Source: Tenericutes bacterium MZ-XQ (GTDB lineage Bacteria > Bacillota_I > Bacilli_A > Acholeplasmatales > Acholeplasmataceae). Taken from it: a stretch of 64,000 nucleotides of DNA. Location: NCBI GenBank assembly GCA_002838205.1, contig CP017950.1, forward strand, positions 124,001-188,000, given 5' to 3'. A model generated the notes under the pieces. It was given only the letters and a program-made list of their open reading frames with translations, did no database searches and had not been told where the DNA came from. Positions 48,383 through 58,018 of this stretch are shown here, in pieces. Position 1 is the first letter of the stretch. Each line of letters begins with the position of its first letter. The position numbers were made by a program, and so were the translations under genes.

Positions 48383-50706
48383 ATTTATCATTTGATGAAA
48401 AAATTAAATTATTAGATGGATTAGATGTATGGCATACAAAACCTTTAGGTGAACTTGATAGTTTACTTATGACTGATGGGCCACATGGTATTAGACTTCA
48501 AGTGGACATGAATGATACGATTGGTGCAAAAGGTAGTGTTAAAACCACATGCTATCCAACTGCTAGTTTAACCGCATGCTCTTTTGATAGGAATTTATTA
48601 AAAAAACTTGGAGAAAATATTGCTAAAGAAGCACTTCATTTTGGTGTTCAAATGGTATTGGGACCCGGTATAAACATCAAACGCACACCATTATGTGGTA
48701 GAAATTTCGAGTACTTTTCAGAAGACCCACTAGTATCAGGAGAACTTGGTGCAGCATACGTACGTGGCGTTGAAGATATGAATGTAGGAACATCAGTTAA
48801 ACATTTTATCTGCAATAATCAAGAAAAAAATAGATTTACTATCGATAGTATTGTTGATGATCGAGCATTAAATGAAATTTATTATAAAGGTTTTCAACGC
48901 GTTTTAAAAGAAAATCCAGCAAGTATGATGGCAAGTTATAATAAACTAAATGGTACTTATATGACTGAACATCCGATGTTAAAAGATTTGGTAAGAAAAG
49001 AGTGGAAATATCAAGGTGTAATCGTTAGCGACTGGGGTGCTATCAACGATAGAACAGCTAGTGTTAAACAAACACTAGATTTAGAAATGCCATCAAGTCG
49101 AGGATTTTGGACAAATCAATTAAGAAAAGATAGCGTAGATGATGAGGTTTTAAGAAATGAAATAGAAGCATCTGCAAATCGTATCACAAACTTGGTGAAA
49201 AAATATAAAAAAGTTGATGCATATGACATTGATTTCAAAAAGCAAAACGAACAAGCGAGATATATAGCTAGAGAATCTATGGTATTAGCAAAAAATGAAG
49301 GTATATTGCCATTAAGTGAAAAAGAAAATGTTGCAATTATATCTGGCTTTTATGATCACATGAGGTATCAAGGTGGAGGGAGTTCACATGTCAATGCATA
49401 TGAGGTTGCTGAAATTAAAGATATCGCAAGTAATTATTCAAGTTTAGTTAAATGTGCTAAAGGGTTTAGTATAGATCATGATCGCATAGATCTCAAACTA
49501 GAAAAAGAAGCACTTGAGTTAGCAAACCAAGTTAGAAAAGTTGTTTATATTATTGGAGTACCTGAACAACTGGAAACAGAAGGATTTGACAGAGATCATC
49601 TTGACTTACCTAAGAATCAAGTTGATTTATTTAAAAAAATAATATCTATAAACCAAAATGTAGTTGTAGTTGTTTTAAGTGGTTCAGTTGTTAATTTAAA
49701 ACCTTTTGAGGATTCAAAAGCATGTTTAATTAGTTATCTTGGTGGACAAGCATCTGCACTTGCAATCATGGATATATTATATGGTAGAGTAAATCCATCG
49801 GGTCGATTGGCTGAAACATGGATAGATGATAAGTCAATGTGCAACGTTCAGATATCAGATGATAATCATGCAACTTATTATGATGAATCGATTTATGTAG
49901 GATATCGATATTATGAGACATTTAGAAAACCAGTGAGATATCATTTTGGACATGGATTAAGCTACACTTCTTTTGGATATAAAGACTTTAAAGTTGTAGA
50001 GACAGATGAAGGATATGATATTTCCGTTTCAGTAAAAAACAAAGGTAAAATGGTTGGAAAAGAAGTGGTAATGATATTCACCTCTGGTCAAGAGTCAAGT
50101 GTTTTCAGAGCTAAACGAGAGTTAAGAGCGTTTGAGAAAATTGAACTTAAGCCTGATGAAGTTAAAGAAGTTAAATTTCACTTAAGTCAAAAAGATTTCA
50201 GTTTTTATGACATCTATCAAAAAAGATTTATTGTTGAAACTGGAGATTATCAAATTGAACTATGTAAACATGCAGGACTCGTCATTGATCAAGTAGATGT
50301 TCACATCGATGGCAAAGAAATTAAACATATGTTGAACTCATATAATCAATATGAATACAACCCCTCAGATTTTCAAAAAATATATCAAGATGATTTACCT
50401 TTAAAGCATGTGAAGAAAAAAAGACCTTACACACTTTCTACAACATTAAAAGAAACCAATCATACTTTGATTGGTAAAATTCTCAGTAAAATTTTATTGA
50501 ATATGGCATCTAAGGAAGCTAAAAAAACAGCAGATCCTGCCATGAGAGAAGTCATTAGAAAATCTTTACTAGAAACACCAATACGAATGCTTGCATTATT
50601 TAGTAACCAAAAGATTTCATTGTATCAAGCATTAGGTATTGTAGATATATTGAATTTAAAAGTGATTAAAGGGTTAAAAAAACTTAGAAAAAATAGGGAG
50701 AATTAG
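48379..50706 (+). CDS. bglX-like: GH3 family beta-glucosidase
   Basis: 775 residues. GH3 layout: barrel with KHFICNNQEKNR and the nucleophile Asp in VIVSDWGAIND (about residue 218), then the alpha/beta sandwich with GGGSSHVNAYE, then a fibronectin-III-like C-terminal domain (about 580-670) and a roughly 100-residue tail. No signal peptide, so cytosolic. The ATG overlaps the GH2 stop by 4 bases. It could hydrolyse beta-1,3-gluco-oligosaccharides, linking it to the GH17 pair at the window start, but that is inference. Confidence 0.88.
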   Translation: MNLSFDEKIKLLDGLDVWHTKPLGELDSLLMTDGPHGIRLQVDMNDTIGAKGSVKTTCYPTASLTACSFDRNLLKKLGENIAKEALHFGVQMVLGPGINIKRTPLCGRNFEYFSEDPLVSGELGAAYVRGVEDMNVGTSVKHFICNNQEKNRFTIDSIVDDRALNEIYYKGFQRVLKENPASMMASYNKLNGTYMTEHPMLKDLVRKEWKYQGVIVSDWGAINDRTASVKQTLDLEMPSSRGFWTNQLRKDSVDDEVLRNEIEASANRITNLVKKYKKVDAYDIDFKKQNEQARYIARESMVLAKNEGILPLSEKENVAIISGFYDHMRYQGGGSSHVNAYEVAEIKDIASNYSSLVKCAKGFSIDHDRIDLKLEKEALELANQVRKVVYIIGVPEQLETEGFDRDHLDLPKNQVDLFKKIISINQNVVVVVLSGSVVNLKPFEDSKACLISYLGGQASALAIMDILYGRVNPSGRLAETWIDDKSMCNVQISDDNHATYYDESIYVGYRYYETFRKPVRYHFGHGLSYTSFGYKDFKVVETDEGYDISVSVKNKGKMVGKEVVMIFTSGQESSVFRAKRELRAFEKIELKPDEVKEVKFHLSQKDFSFYDIYQKRFIVETGDYQIELCKHAGLVIDQVDVHIDGKEIKHMLNSYNQYEYNPSDFQKIYQDDLPLKHVKKKRPYTLSTTLKETNHTLIGKILSKILLNMASKEAKKTADPAMREVIRKSLLETPIRMLALFSNQKISLYQALGIVDILNLKVIKGLKKLRKNREN

Positions 50707-50708
50707 AG

Positions 50709-52184
50709 ATGGCAGTCATACAAAAATTTGATAAAGGTTCGAAATATAGATATACAACTGCAGCTATTGGAAGAGACATGATGTATGCTTTATATAGTAC
50801 ATATTTATTAGTGTTTTTAACAAATGCAGTAGGTCTTCCTGATTGGGAATTAGTAGCAGTGGGTATTGTTATTGCAGTTGCAAGAGTATGGGACGCAATC
50901 AATGATACTTTCATGGGAATTATCATTGACAATACCAGAAGCCGGTTTGGAAAGTTTAAACCCTGGCTCTTGATTGGAGCAATCAGTTCAGCTGTTGTGT
51001 TCTTTCTATTGTTTCAAGATTATGGGATTACAGGGTGGCTATTTGTTTTAGTATTTGCAGTTCTTTATGTTTTATCAGGCATGACCTTTACAATGAATGA
51101 TATTAGTTATTGGTCCATGTATCCAAGTTTTACGACAGATCCAAAAGAAAGAGAAAGCATTGGTGCATTAGCAAGAATTTTTGCTAGTCTTGGGATGTTT
51201 ATTGTGATTGCATTCGTACCTATTTTTTATCAGAACTATGGTGGGGGTCCAAAAGAAGCTTTTACGATTTTAGCTATCGTTATAGGACTCATCTTTATCG
51301 GTTCACAAGTCATGGTCTTCTTTGGTGTAAAAGAGCCTAAGAATGCGATTACACATGTAGAACAACAAAAAACTCCTTTTAAAGATTTGTTAAAAATAAT
51401 CTTTAAAAATGATCAATTAGTTGTCATAATTATTGCGATCCTTTTGTTTAATACAGGATACTTTATCACCACTGCTTTGGGTATTTATTTCTTCGATTAT
51501 GATTTTAATCGATATGGCGGTATAGAGTTCATGTTATTCTCGGGAATCCTTGCAGTAAGCCAATTAACAGCTATCGGTTTATTTCCGGTACTTGCAAGAA
51601 AAATTGGAAGAAAAAAAGTATTCACACTTGGTATTATTTTAGTTGTTATAGGCTATATATTATTTATGAGTGTAAAATATGTCTTACCAATGAATATGCT
51701 TTTTATAGGCATTGCTGGATTGGTGTTGTTTAGTGGACAAGGATTTATTCAAGTTTTAGTTTTAGTTATGTTAGCTGATACCATTGAGTATGGACAATGG
51801 AAACTAGGTACAAGAAACGATAGCGTTGTCTTTTCAATTAATCCATTTGTTACAAAACTAGCTACAGCTTTTCAAAATATTATCGTTACGATGACTTTAG
51901 CTTTTTCGGGTTTAAATGAAAAAGTGATCAAACCTGTAACTGATACAGTCAACGCAAATCCAGATATGGAAACATCAGAAGTTAGAACTTTAATTGCGAG
52001 TCTAGTTAATGATGATATGTTATTAGGACTTAGAACATCAATGATAGTTATCCCACTTATTTTAATTTTACTATCATATATCATTTATCGTATGTATTAT
52101 AAAATTGATGCTAAAATGTATCAAAAAATTACAGACGATTTAATGACAAGAATTATATCAGAAGAAAAACCAATCGAGTTCTAA
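50709..52184 (+). CDS. GPH-family sugar:cation symporter
   Basis: 491 residues, about 12 membrane segments. It belongs to the glycoside-pentoside-hexuronide:cation symporters (MelB/XynP type). The family motif RSRFGKFKPWLLIGA lies after TM2-TM3 (about residues 75-92), and IEYGQWKLGTRNDSVVFS near residue 365 is the second hallmark. It is the last gene of the glycoside operon, 3 bases after the GH3 stop, and probably imports the glycoside that the four cytosolic hydrolases break down. Confidence 0.88.
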   Translation: MAVIQKFDKGSKYRYTTAAIGRDMMYALYSTYLLVFLTNAVGLPDWELVAVGIVIAVARVWDAINDTFMGIIIDNTRSRFGKFKPWLLIGAISSAVVFFLLFQDYGITGWLFVLVFAVLYVLSGMTFTMNDISYWSMYPSFTTDPKERESIGALARIFASLGMFIVIAFVPIFYQNYGGGPKEAFTILAIVIGLIFIGSQVMVFFGVKEPKNAITHVEQQKTPFKDLLKIIFKNDQLVVIIIAILLFNTGYFITTALGIYFFDYDFNRYGGIEFMLFSGILAVSQLTAIGLFPVLARKIGRKKVFTLGIILVVIGYILFMSVKYVLPMNMLFIGIAGLVLFSGQGFIQVLVLVMLADTIEYGQWKLGTRNDSVVFSINPFVTKLATAFQNIIVTMTLAFSGLNEKVIKPVTDTVNANPDMETSEVRTLIASLVNDDMLLGLRTSMIVIPLILILLSYIIYRMYYKIDAKMYQKITDDLMTRIISEEKPIEF

Positions 52185-52187
52185 ACA

Positions 52188-52219
52188 AAAGGGGTCATGA
52201 TTTGACCCCTTTACTTTTT
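52188..52219. terminator. Terminator between the symporter and hslO
   Basis: Perfect 10-bp stem AAAGGGGTCA (52188-52197) / TGACCCCTTT (52203-52212). It serves both convergent genes; the hslO stop is inside the stem. Confidence 0.8.
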
Positions 52220-53094
52220 CTTGAAGTGTTGATGACTTCGAGTTCTTCTTTTGAAAAATGATATTTTTTATGACAGAAATGACAAATAATTTCTGCACCT
52301 TCATCTTCATGTATTAAATCATGCATGGTGTCTTCATCTAATGCAGATAATGACTTACTAAATCCTTCTTTACTACAATGACATGCGTAACTCAAAGTTT
52401 TTTTATCTAATATTTGATGTGTATTATCTGACAGCATCGTTAATATTTCTTCAGGTGTTTTGCCGTCATGAATAAGTGTTGTGATTGGAGGTAGAGTGCT
52501 TATAACTCTTTCTAGATGTTGAATGGTGTCTTCACTAACATTTGGCATGAGCTGTAAAATATAACCACCACTTGCTAAGACAGTTTGATCGACATTGACT
52601 AATACACCTAACCCTACAGAAGAAGGCACTTGTTCACTTAATGCGAAGTAGTAAGTAAAATCATCACCTATTTCACCTGTTTGAAGTTGGGATGAAGAAG
52701 TGAAGTATTCTTTCATGTTTAAATCTTTGGTGACATATAAGAACCCAGGACCTACTGCAGAACCTACATTAAGCTTTCCTTTTTTAGGTCCGTCTTCATA
52801 TTTGATATAAACTTCGGGATTGTTGATTTCTCCTCTAACTTCTCCTTCTGGATTTGCTTCTACAAGCATGTTCGAGATCGGACCATCACTTTTTATTTTT
52901 AAAGTAATGCGTTCACCCTTCTTATACATCAGGCCCATCATGGCAGATACGGTTAAAAAACGCCCAAATGCAGCAGTAGCTGTTGGCCATGTTTTGTGAA
53001 TTTTTCGAGCCTCTTCAACGAGTTCAGTTGTTGTTGATACATATATTCTTACAGATTTGTTATAAGCTGTAGCGATTAAAGCATAATCATTCAT
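52195..53094 (-). CDS. hslO: Redox-activated chaperone Hsp33
   Basis: 299 residues. Hsp33 becomes an active holdase upon oxidation, when four zinc-bound cysteines form disulfides. The redox switch is visible near the C-terminus as CHCSKEG and ICHFCHKKYHF (CxC...CxxC). The N-terminal domain reads YALIATAYNKSVRIYVSTTT. The promoter is the extended -10 TGCTACAAT on the minus strand at about 53119-53127, back to back with the dusB promoter. Confidence 0.95.
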   Translation of the reverse strand: MNDYALIATAYNKSVRIYVSTTTELVEEARKIHKTWPTATAAFGRFLTVSAMMGLMYKKGERITLKIKSDGPISNMLVEANPEGEVRGEINNPEVYIKYEDGPKKGKLNVGSAVGPGFLYVTKDLNMKEYFTSSSQLQTGEIGDDFTYYFALSEQVPSSVGLGVLVNVDQTVLASGGYILQLMPNVSEDTIQHLERVISTLPPITTLIHDGKTPEEILTMLSDNTHQILDKKTLSYACHCSKEGFSKSLSALDEDTMHDLIHEDEGAEIICHFCHKKYHFSKEELEVINTSRKSKGVKS

Positions 53095-53118
53095 GTTATA
53101 TCATTCCTTTTCATAGTT

Positions 53119-53159
53119 ATTGTAGCATAATTGAAACTAATCTTTATATATGATACAAT
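53119..53159. promoter_or_regulatory. Back-to-back hslO and dusB promoters
   Basis: Plus strand: -35 TTGAAA (53131-53136), 17-base spacer, extended -10 TGATACAAT (53151-53159) for dusB. Minus strand: extended -10 TGCTACAAT ending at 53119 for hslO. Confidence 0.7.
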
Positions 53160-53175
53160 AAATCAGGTGATTTTT

Positions 53176-54174
53176 GTGGCATTTAAAATAAAAGATTTAG
53201 AAATTAAAAACAAAATCATATTGGCACCTATGGCAGGTGTATCCAATAGTGCGTTTAGAGTCCTTGCAAGAAAATATGGTGCAGGACTTGTTTTTGCTGA
53301 AATGGTATCTGATAAAGGGTTGCTTCATAAAAATGAAAAAACACTAAATTTACTATATATGACTGACTATGAAAAGCCAATGGCTCAACAAGTTTTTGGT
53401 TCTGATTTAGAAACAATGGTTGATGCAGCTATGTATATCGATCAATATTCAAATTGTGACATCATTGACATTAATATGGGGTGTCCGGTTCCAAAAGTTG
53501 CAGTCAAAGCTCAAGCCGGGGCATCACTGATGAAAAATCCAGATAAAATTTATGATATCGTGAGTGAAATCGTAAAAAAAGTAAAGAAACCTGTATCTGT
53601 AAAAATTAGAAGTGGTTGGGACTTTAATAGCGTAAATGCAGTTGAAGTTGCTAAAAAAATTGAAGATGCTGGAGCATCTTTAATCACTGTGCACGCTAGG
53701 ACTAGATCTCAAGGATATTCTGGTAAAGCAGATTTAGATGTGATCAAAGCTGTAAAAGAAGCTGTGAGTATTCCTGTCATTGGCAATGGTGATGTCGTTG
53801 ATGGTCCATCTGCTAAATACATGCTCGATTATACAGGCTGTGATGCAGTGATGATAGGAAGAGCTGCTTTGGGAAACCCGTGGATTTTTAGAGAAGTTGA
53901 AGCTTATCTTAAAGATGGAACTGTATTGGATAAACCAACATTTGATGAAATAGAAGAAATGATGATTTATCATTTTGAATCTTTAGTCGAACTCAAAGGT
54001 GAACACGTTGCTTGTTTAGAAATGAGAAGTCATGGTCCTTGGTATTTAAAAGGCATTCCTAATGCTTCGCACTTAAGAAAAAAACTTTCTCACATTCACA
54101 CAAAAGAAGAGTTTATATCAGACGTTAAGACATATTTTAAAGAAATTAAAGATAAAGAAAAAGCACAAGATTGA
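53176..54174 (+). CDS. dus: tRNA-dihydrouridine synthase (DusB type)
   Basis: 332 residues. Dus enzymes reduce uridines in tRNA with FMN. Conserved segments: APMAGVSNSAFR (about residues 18-29), DINMGCPVPKV with the catalytic Cys, KIRSGWD, VHARTRSQGYSG, and GNGDV...MIGRAALGNPW. The true start is GTG 53176, five bases after AGGTGA; the open frame extends back to TTG 53131, but that TTG is the -35 box. DusB is the likely subtype because low-GC Gram-positives usually have this form. Confidence 0.9.
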   Translation: MAFKIKDLEIKNKIILAPMAGVSNSAFRVLARKYGAGLVFAEMVSDKGLLHKNEKTLNLLYMTDYEKPMAQQVFGSDLETMVDAAMYIDQYSNCDIIDINMGCPVPKVAVKAQAGASLMKNPDKIYDIVSEIVKKVKKPVSVKIRSGWDFNSVNAVEVAKKIEDAGASLITVHARTRSQGYSGKADLDVIKAVKEAVSIPVIGNGDVVDGPSAKYMLDYTGCDAVMIGRAALGNPWIFREVEAYLKDGTVLDKPTFDEIEEMMIYHFESLVELKGEHVACLEMRSHGPWYLKGIPNASHLRKKLSHIHTKEEFISDVKTYFKEIKDKEKAQD

Positions 54175-54195
54175 TTATCACTTGTGCTTGTTTTT
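54161..54195. terminator. Terminator between dus and hflX
   Basis: AAGCACAAG (54161-54169) pairs with CTTGTGCTT (54181-54189), with T-rich tails on both strands. It overlaps the end of the dus gene. Confidence 0.75.
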
Positions 54196-54204
54196 ATATT
54201 TGGT

Positions 54205-55455
54205 TTACTTTTTGTTATCAAATAGATATTTTTTATATAGTTTAACTTGCTCTGGAGTTAAAATTGTTTTGACGTAAGTACCATCAGCTTCAAATCTGGT
54301 TTCTAAGATTGTATTATTATCTTTTAATTGTGAGAAAATATGTCCATCATCAAATGGGATATGTAAATATTGAATACGGCTTTCTTTATAAAGATGTCCA
54401 TAAATTGCATCGATAAGGATATCGATATTTTCTTTGGTTCTATTAGAAACAAAGATATAGTCATCATCAACAGATGGATAATATGGTGCGATTTCTTTTT
54501 TTGTAAGTACCAAAAGTCTCTCTATTTCATCTGCTCCAATGGATTGAAGTACATCTTTTGTTACATCAATCTGCATTGGATCAAAATATGCACCATCGAC
54601 AACATGAATGAGTAAATCAGCATGAATCACGTCACTTAACGTGGATTCAAATGATCGAATTAACTCATGAGGTAGTTTGTTAACAAACCCTACTGTGTCA
54701 ATTAAAATAAATGGTGGCATGTTTTCCTTTTGTAATTTTTTGGCCTTTGTAGATAATGTCGCAAACAACATATCTTTTTCTAAAACTTTATCAGAATCAT
54801 GTCCTAACAGCTCACTTAAACTATTCATAAGTGAAGACTTACCAGCATTTGTATACCCTACAAGTGCAACAACTGGGATTTGATTTTGAACACGTTTTTT
54901 TCTGGAGACTGCCTTTTCTTGTTTAATTTTTTCTAATTCTTGTTTGATTTGATAGATTTCTCTTAATAATTTTCTACGATCTAATTCAAGTTTTGTTTCA
55001 CCAGGTCCTTTTGCATTAAATGTTCCACCGCCTTGTCTTGATAACGTATTACCAAGACCTATAAGTCTAGGGAGCATATAGTTTTTTTGTGCAAGTGCCA
55101 CTTCGAGTTTTGCTTCTTTGGTTTGTGCACGAAGTGCGAAAATAGACATGATAAGAAAACTACGATCCATAATTTGTGTATCTAGATCTTTTTCTAGATG
55201 TTTTAGCTGAGCTGGTGATAAAGTATCATCGAAAATGACCATATCGGCATTCAAGATTTCTATCATCTTTTTGATTTCTTGAACTTTTCCACTGCCTATA
55301 TAGTACTTAGGTGTGATGTGTTTAGCATTTTGTACAACTTTTTCTTTTGTTTTTATACCCAGAGCGAGTGCTAAGTGTTCGAGTTCATCAAGTGACTTAT
55401 GAACACTTTTTTCATTTTGATCAACATTTAAACCGACGAGTATTGCTTGATCCAT
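54205..55455 (-). CDS. hflX: GTPase HflX (ribosome splitting/rescue)
   Basis: 416 residues. HflX splits stalled 70S ribosomes, for example after heat or antibiotic stress. The N-terminal HflX domain (about 1-190) contains KYYIGSGKVQEI and GGTFNAKGPGETKLELDRR. The G domain has G1 GYTNAGKSSL, G3 DTVGF and G4-like LTKKE, with a short C-terminal extension. GAGGTACATAT precedes the ATG. The 5' leader of about 140 bases holds a 12-codon ORF with a strong ribosome binding site (separate entry). Confidence 0.93.
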   Translation of the reverse strand: MDQAILVGLNVDQNEKSVHKSLDELEHLALALGIKTKEKVVQNAKHITPKYYIGSGKVQEIKKMIEILNADMVIFDDTLSPAQLKHLEKDLDTQIMDRSFLIMSIFALRAQTKEAKLEVALAQKNYMLPRLIGLGNTLSRQGGGTFNAKGPGETKLELDRRKLLREIYQIKQELEKIKQEKAVSRKKRVQNQIPVVALVGYTNAGKSSLMNSLSELLGHDSDKVLEKDMLFATLSTKAKKLQKENMPPFILIDTVGFVNKLPHELIRSFESTLSDVIHADLLIHVVDGAYFDPMQIDVTKDVLQSIGADEIERLLVLTKKEIAPYYPSVDDDYIFVSNRTKENIDILIDAIYGHLYKESRIQYLHIPFDDGHIFSQLKDNNTILETRFEADGTYVKTILTPEQVKLYKKYLFDNKK

Positions 55456-55524
55456 ATATGTACCTCTTTTATATTCTAAAGCAAACTGCTCGTAGCGGTT
55501 ATTTTCTAAATAATCGTATGAGCT

Positions 55525-55563
55525 TTAAATTGATAATATTTTTCTTAATTTAGAAATGTTCAT
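55525..55563 (-). CDS. 12-codon leader ORF upstream of hflX
   Basis: On the minus strand AAGGAGG (plus 55571-55577) lies 7 bases before ATG 55561-55563, and the frame MNISKLRKILSI ends in TAA at 55525-55527. The ribosome site is stronger than that of hflX itself. The remaining 69 bases up to hflX can form weak hairpins, but no clear terminator. Ribosome-mediated attenuation with a short leader ORF is known for some HflX-type resistance genes in Listeria; a similar role here is a hypothesis. Confidence 0.45.
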   Translation of the reverse strand: MNISKLRKILSI

Positions 55564-55579
55564 GGGTATACCTCCTTAA

Positions 55580-55630
55580 GTATGCGTGCGCATACGCTTG
55601 TATTATATCTTTTTCTTAAGACAAAGGCAA
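55580..55630 (-). promoter_or_regulatory. hflX promoter with palindrome at transcript start
   Basis: On the minus strand -35 TTGCCT (55625-55630), 17-base spacer, -10 TATAAT (55602-55607). At the expected transcript start is GTATGCGTGCGCATAC (plus 55580-55595), an inverted repeat with a two-base centre that ends three bases before the leader ribosome site. It may be an operator or an RNA hairpin. Confidence 0.65.
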
Positions 55631-55644
55631 TCGCCTATTTAAAT

Positions 55645-55713
55645 ATTCAAAAACGTTTTCATTGAAATTCGAAAACGTTTTCAATAAAATATGTATATAT
55701 ATACATATATAAT
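55645..55713 (+). promoter_or_regulatory. pflB control region: paired cre-like palindromes and -10
   Basis: Two AAAACGTTTT palindromes are centred at 55654/55655 and 55676/55677, 22 bp apart (about two helical turns). The second, TCGAAAACGTTTTCAA, has one mismatch to the cre consensus; the first has two. Next come a perfect 16-bp palindrome ATGTATATATATACAT (55691-55706) and a -10 TATAAT (55708-55713). Confidence 0.65.
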
Positions 55714-55762
55714 AGAAGTATCTTAAAGCGATAAAAATTCAATAATATAGGAGGTATTTTTT

Positions 55763-58018
55763 ATGTCTGCTTGGAGAAAGTTTGTGCAAGGCACATGGAA
55801 TGAAGAAATCAATGTTAGAGACTTTATGTCTTTAAATTATAAAGAATATTTAGGAGATTCATCTTTTTTACAAGGTCCAACACAAAGTAGTTTAAAATTA
55901 AATGAAATGTTTTATGGCTTTTTAGAAGAAGAAAAACAAAAGGGTGGCGTGATTGAACTTGATACAAAAGTTGCAGCTACGCTAACATCCCACGGTCCTG
56001 GTTATATCGATAAAGATTTAGAAAAGATTGTAGGTTTACAAACGGATAAGCCATTTAAAAGAGCGTTCCACCCATTTGGTGGTATTAATGTTGCAGTGAA
56101 AGCTGCAGAATCATATGGTTATCATGTTGATGATGAAACTAAATTCATTTTTAGTGAATATAGAAAAACACATAATCAAGGTGTTTTTGATGTTTACAAT
56201 GCTGATATTAGACGTGCGCGTCGTTCTGGAATTGTAACAGGACTTCCTGATGGATATGGTAGAGGTCGTATTATTGGTGATTATCGACGTGTTGCTTTAT
56301 ATGGTGTTGATCGACTCATTGAAGCAAAGAAAAAAGAAAAAACACGTTATGCATACCCATTAAATGAAAAAAACATTAGATTAAGAGAAGAAATTCAAGA
56401 TCAAATTAAAGCATTAGATATGTTGAAAGCAATGGCTTTATCATATGGTTTTGATATTTCTAAGCCTGCTGCTAATGCTACAGAAGCTGTTCAATGGACG
56501 TACTTTGCTTATTTAGGAGCTGTTAAAGAGCAAAATGGTGCTGCTATGAGTTTAGGTAGAACAGCATCTTTCTTAGATATTTATATTGAAAGAGATTTAG
56601 AAGAAGGTGTTTTAACTGAAGTTGAAGCACAAGAGTTGATTGACCATTTCATCATGAAACTACGTATGATTAGATTTGCTAGAACACCTGAGTATAATGA
56701 ATTATTCACAGGGGATCCAACATGGGTCACTGAAAGTTTGGCTGGTATGAATAATGACGGTAGATCATGGGTTACAAAAAACACATATAGATATTTACAA
56801 ACTTTATATAATTTAGGCACTTCTGCAGAACCTAATTTAACTGTGTTATGGCATAACGATTTACCAGAAAATTTCAAAAAGTTCTGTGGTAAAGTAAGTA
56901 TTGACACAAGTTCTATTCAATATGAGAACGATGATCAAATGAGACCAAATCATGGAGATGATTATGGTATTGCATGTTGTGTATCTCCGATGGCATTAGG
57001 AAAAGAAATGCAATTCTTCGGGGCTAGAGCTAACTTAGCAAAAGCTCTACTTTATGCACTAAATGGTGGGAAAGATGAAATTACGGGTGACCAAGTTTCT
57101 CCAGCATTTGAACCTATTAAAGCTGAAGTGTTAGATTTTGATCAAGTGATGGAAAAATTTGATATCATGCTAGATTGGTTATCAAAAACGTATGTGAGTG
57201 CACTTAACATTATTCATTACATGCATGATAAATATGCATATGAAAGATTGCAAATGGCGCTTCATGATGCAGAAGTTAAAAGAAACTTTGCAACAGGTAT
57301 CGCTGGACTTTCAGTAGTTGCAGATTCACTATCAGCAATCAAGTATGCTCAAGTAAAACCAATTTATGACGATCGAGGTATCATCACTGATTTTGATATT
57401 CAAGGTGAGTTCCCATATTACGGAAACAATGATGATCGAGTAGATCATTTAGCAGTTGATATTGTTGAGCGTTTCATGAGTAAGTTAAGAAAAGAATATA
57501 CATATAGAGAATCAGTACCAACAATGAGTATTTTAACGATTACCTCTAATGTAGTATATGGTAAAAAAACAGGTAATACACCTGATGGTAGAAGAAAAGG
57601 TGAAGCTTTTGCTCCAGGAGCTAATCCAATGCATGGAAGAGATAAATCAGGGGCATTAAAATCATTATTAAGTGTCTCAAAAATCCCTTGTGAAAGTTGC
57701 CAAGACGGAATCTCTAACACATTCACGATGATTCCTGATGCTCTAGGTAAGAGCTTAGAGAGTTCTGATGGGTTCACATATGAAGGCGATATAAAAGTAG
57801 AAAACTTAGTGCAAATATTAGATGGATACTTTAGAAGTGGTGGATATCACTTGAATGTAAACATCTTCAATAGAGAAATGTTAGAAGATGCATATAAACA
57901 CCCAGAGAAATACCCTAATCTTACGATTAGAGTTTCTGGTTACGCTGTTAACTTCTCGAATTTAACAGATGAACAAAAACGTGAGGTTATTTCAAGAACA
58001 TTCCATGAATCTGTATAA
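55763..58018 (+). CDS. pflB: Pyruvate formate-lyase
   Basis: 751 residues. PflB cleaves pyruvate with CoA to acetyl-CoA and formate by a glycyl radical. The two adjacent active cysteines are in [15 protein letters not shown] (about residue 412), and the radical glycine is in [12 protein letters not shown] near the C-terminus. AGGAGG precedes the ATG at 55763. It is followed directly by its activase. It would take the pyruvate released from citramalate or sugars. Confidence 0.97.
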   Translation: MSAWRKFVQGTWNEEINVRDFMSLNYKEYLGDSSFLQGPTQSSLKLNEMFYGFLEEEKQKGGVIELDTKVAATLTSHGPGYIDKDLEKIVGLQTDKPFKRAFHPFGGINVAVKAAESYGYHVDDETKFIFSEYRKTHNQGVFDVYNADIRRARRSGIVTGLPDGYGRGRIIGDYRRVALYGVDRLIEAKKKEKTRYAYPLNEKNIRLREEIQDQIKALDMLKAMALSYGFDISKPAANATEAVQWTYFAYLGAVKEQNGAAMSLGRTASFLDIYIERDLEEGVLTEVEAQELIDHFIMKLRMIRFARTPEYNELFTGDPTWVTESLAGMNNDGRSWVTKNTYRYLQTLYNLGTSAEPNLTVLWHNDLPENFKKFCGKVSIDTSSIQYENDDQMRPNHGDDYGIACCVSPMALGKEMQFFGARANLAKALLYALNGGKDEITGDQVSPAFEPIKAEVLDFDQVMEKFDIMLDWLSKTYVSALNIIHYMHDKYAYERLQMALHDAEVKRNFATGIAGLSVVADSLSAIKYAQVKPIYDDRGIITDFDIQGEFPYYGNNDDRVDHLAVDIVERFMSKLRKEYTYRESVPTMSILTITSNVVYGKKTGNTPDGRRKGEAFAPGANPMHGRDKSGALKSLLSVSKIPCESCQDGISNTFTMIPDALGKSLESSDGFTYEGDIKVENLVQILDGYFRSGGYHLNVNIFNREMLEDAYKHPEKYPNLTIRVSGYAVNFSNLTDEQKREVISRTFHESV

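Noticed and set aside
53131-53175. TTG start giving a longer dihydrouridine synthase
   Set aside because: TTG 53131 is part of a good -35 box (TTGAAA, 17-base spacer, TACAAT), so it is upstream of the transcript start.
55347-55553. Plus-strand 68-residue open frame across the hflX leader
   Set aside because: It is antisense to hflX and the leader ORF, has no ribosome site and no recognisable domain.
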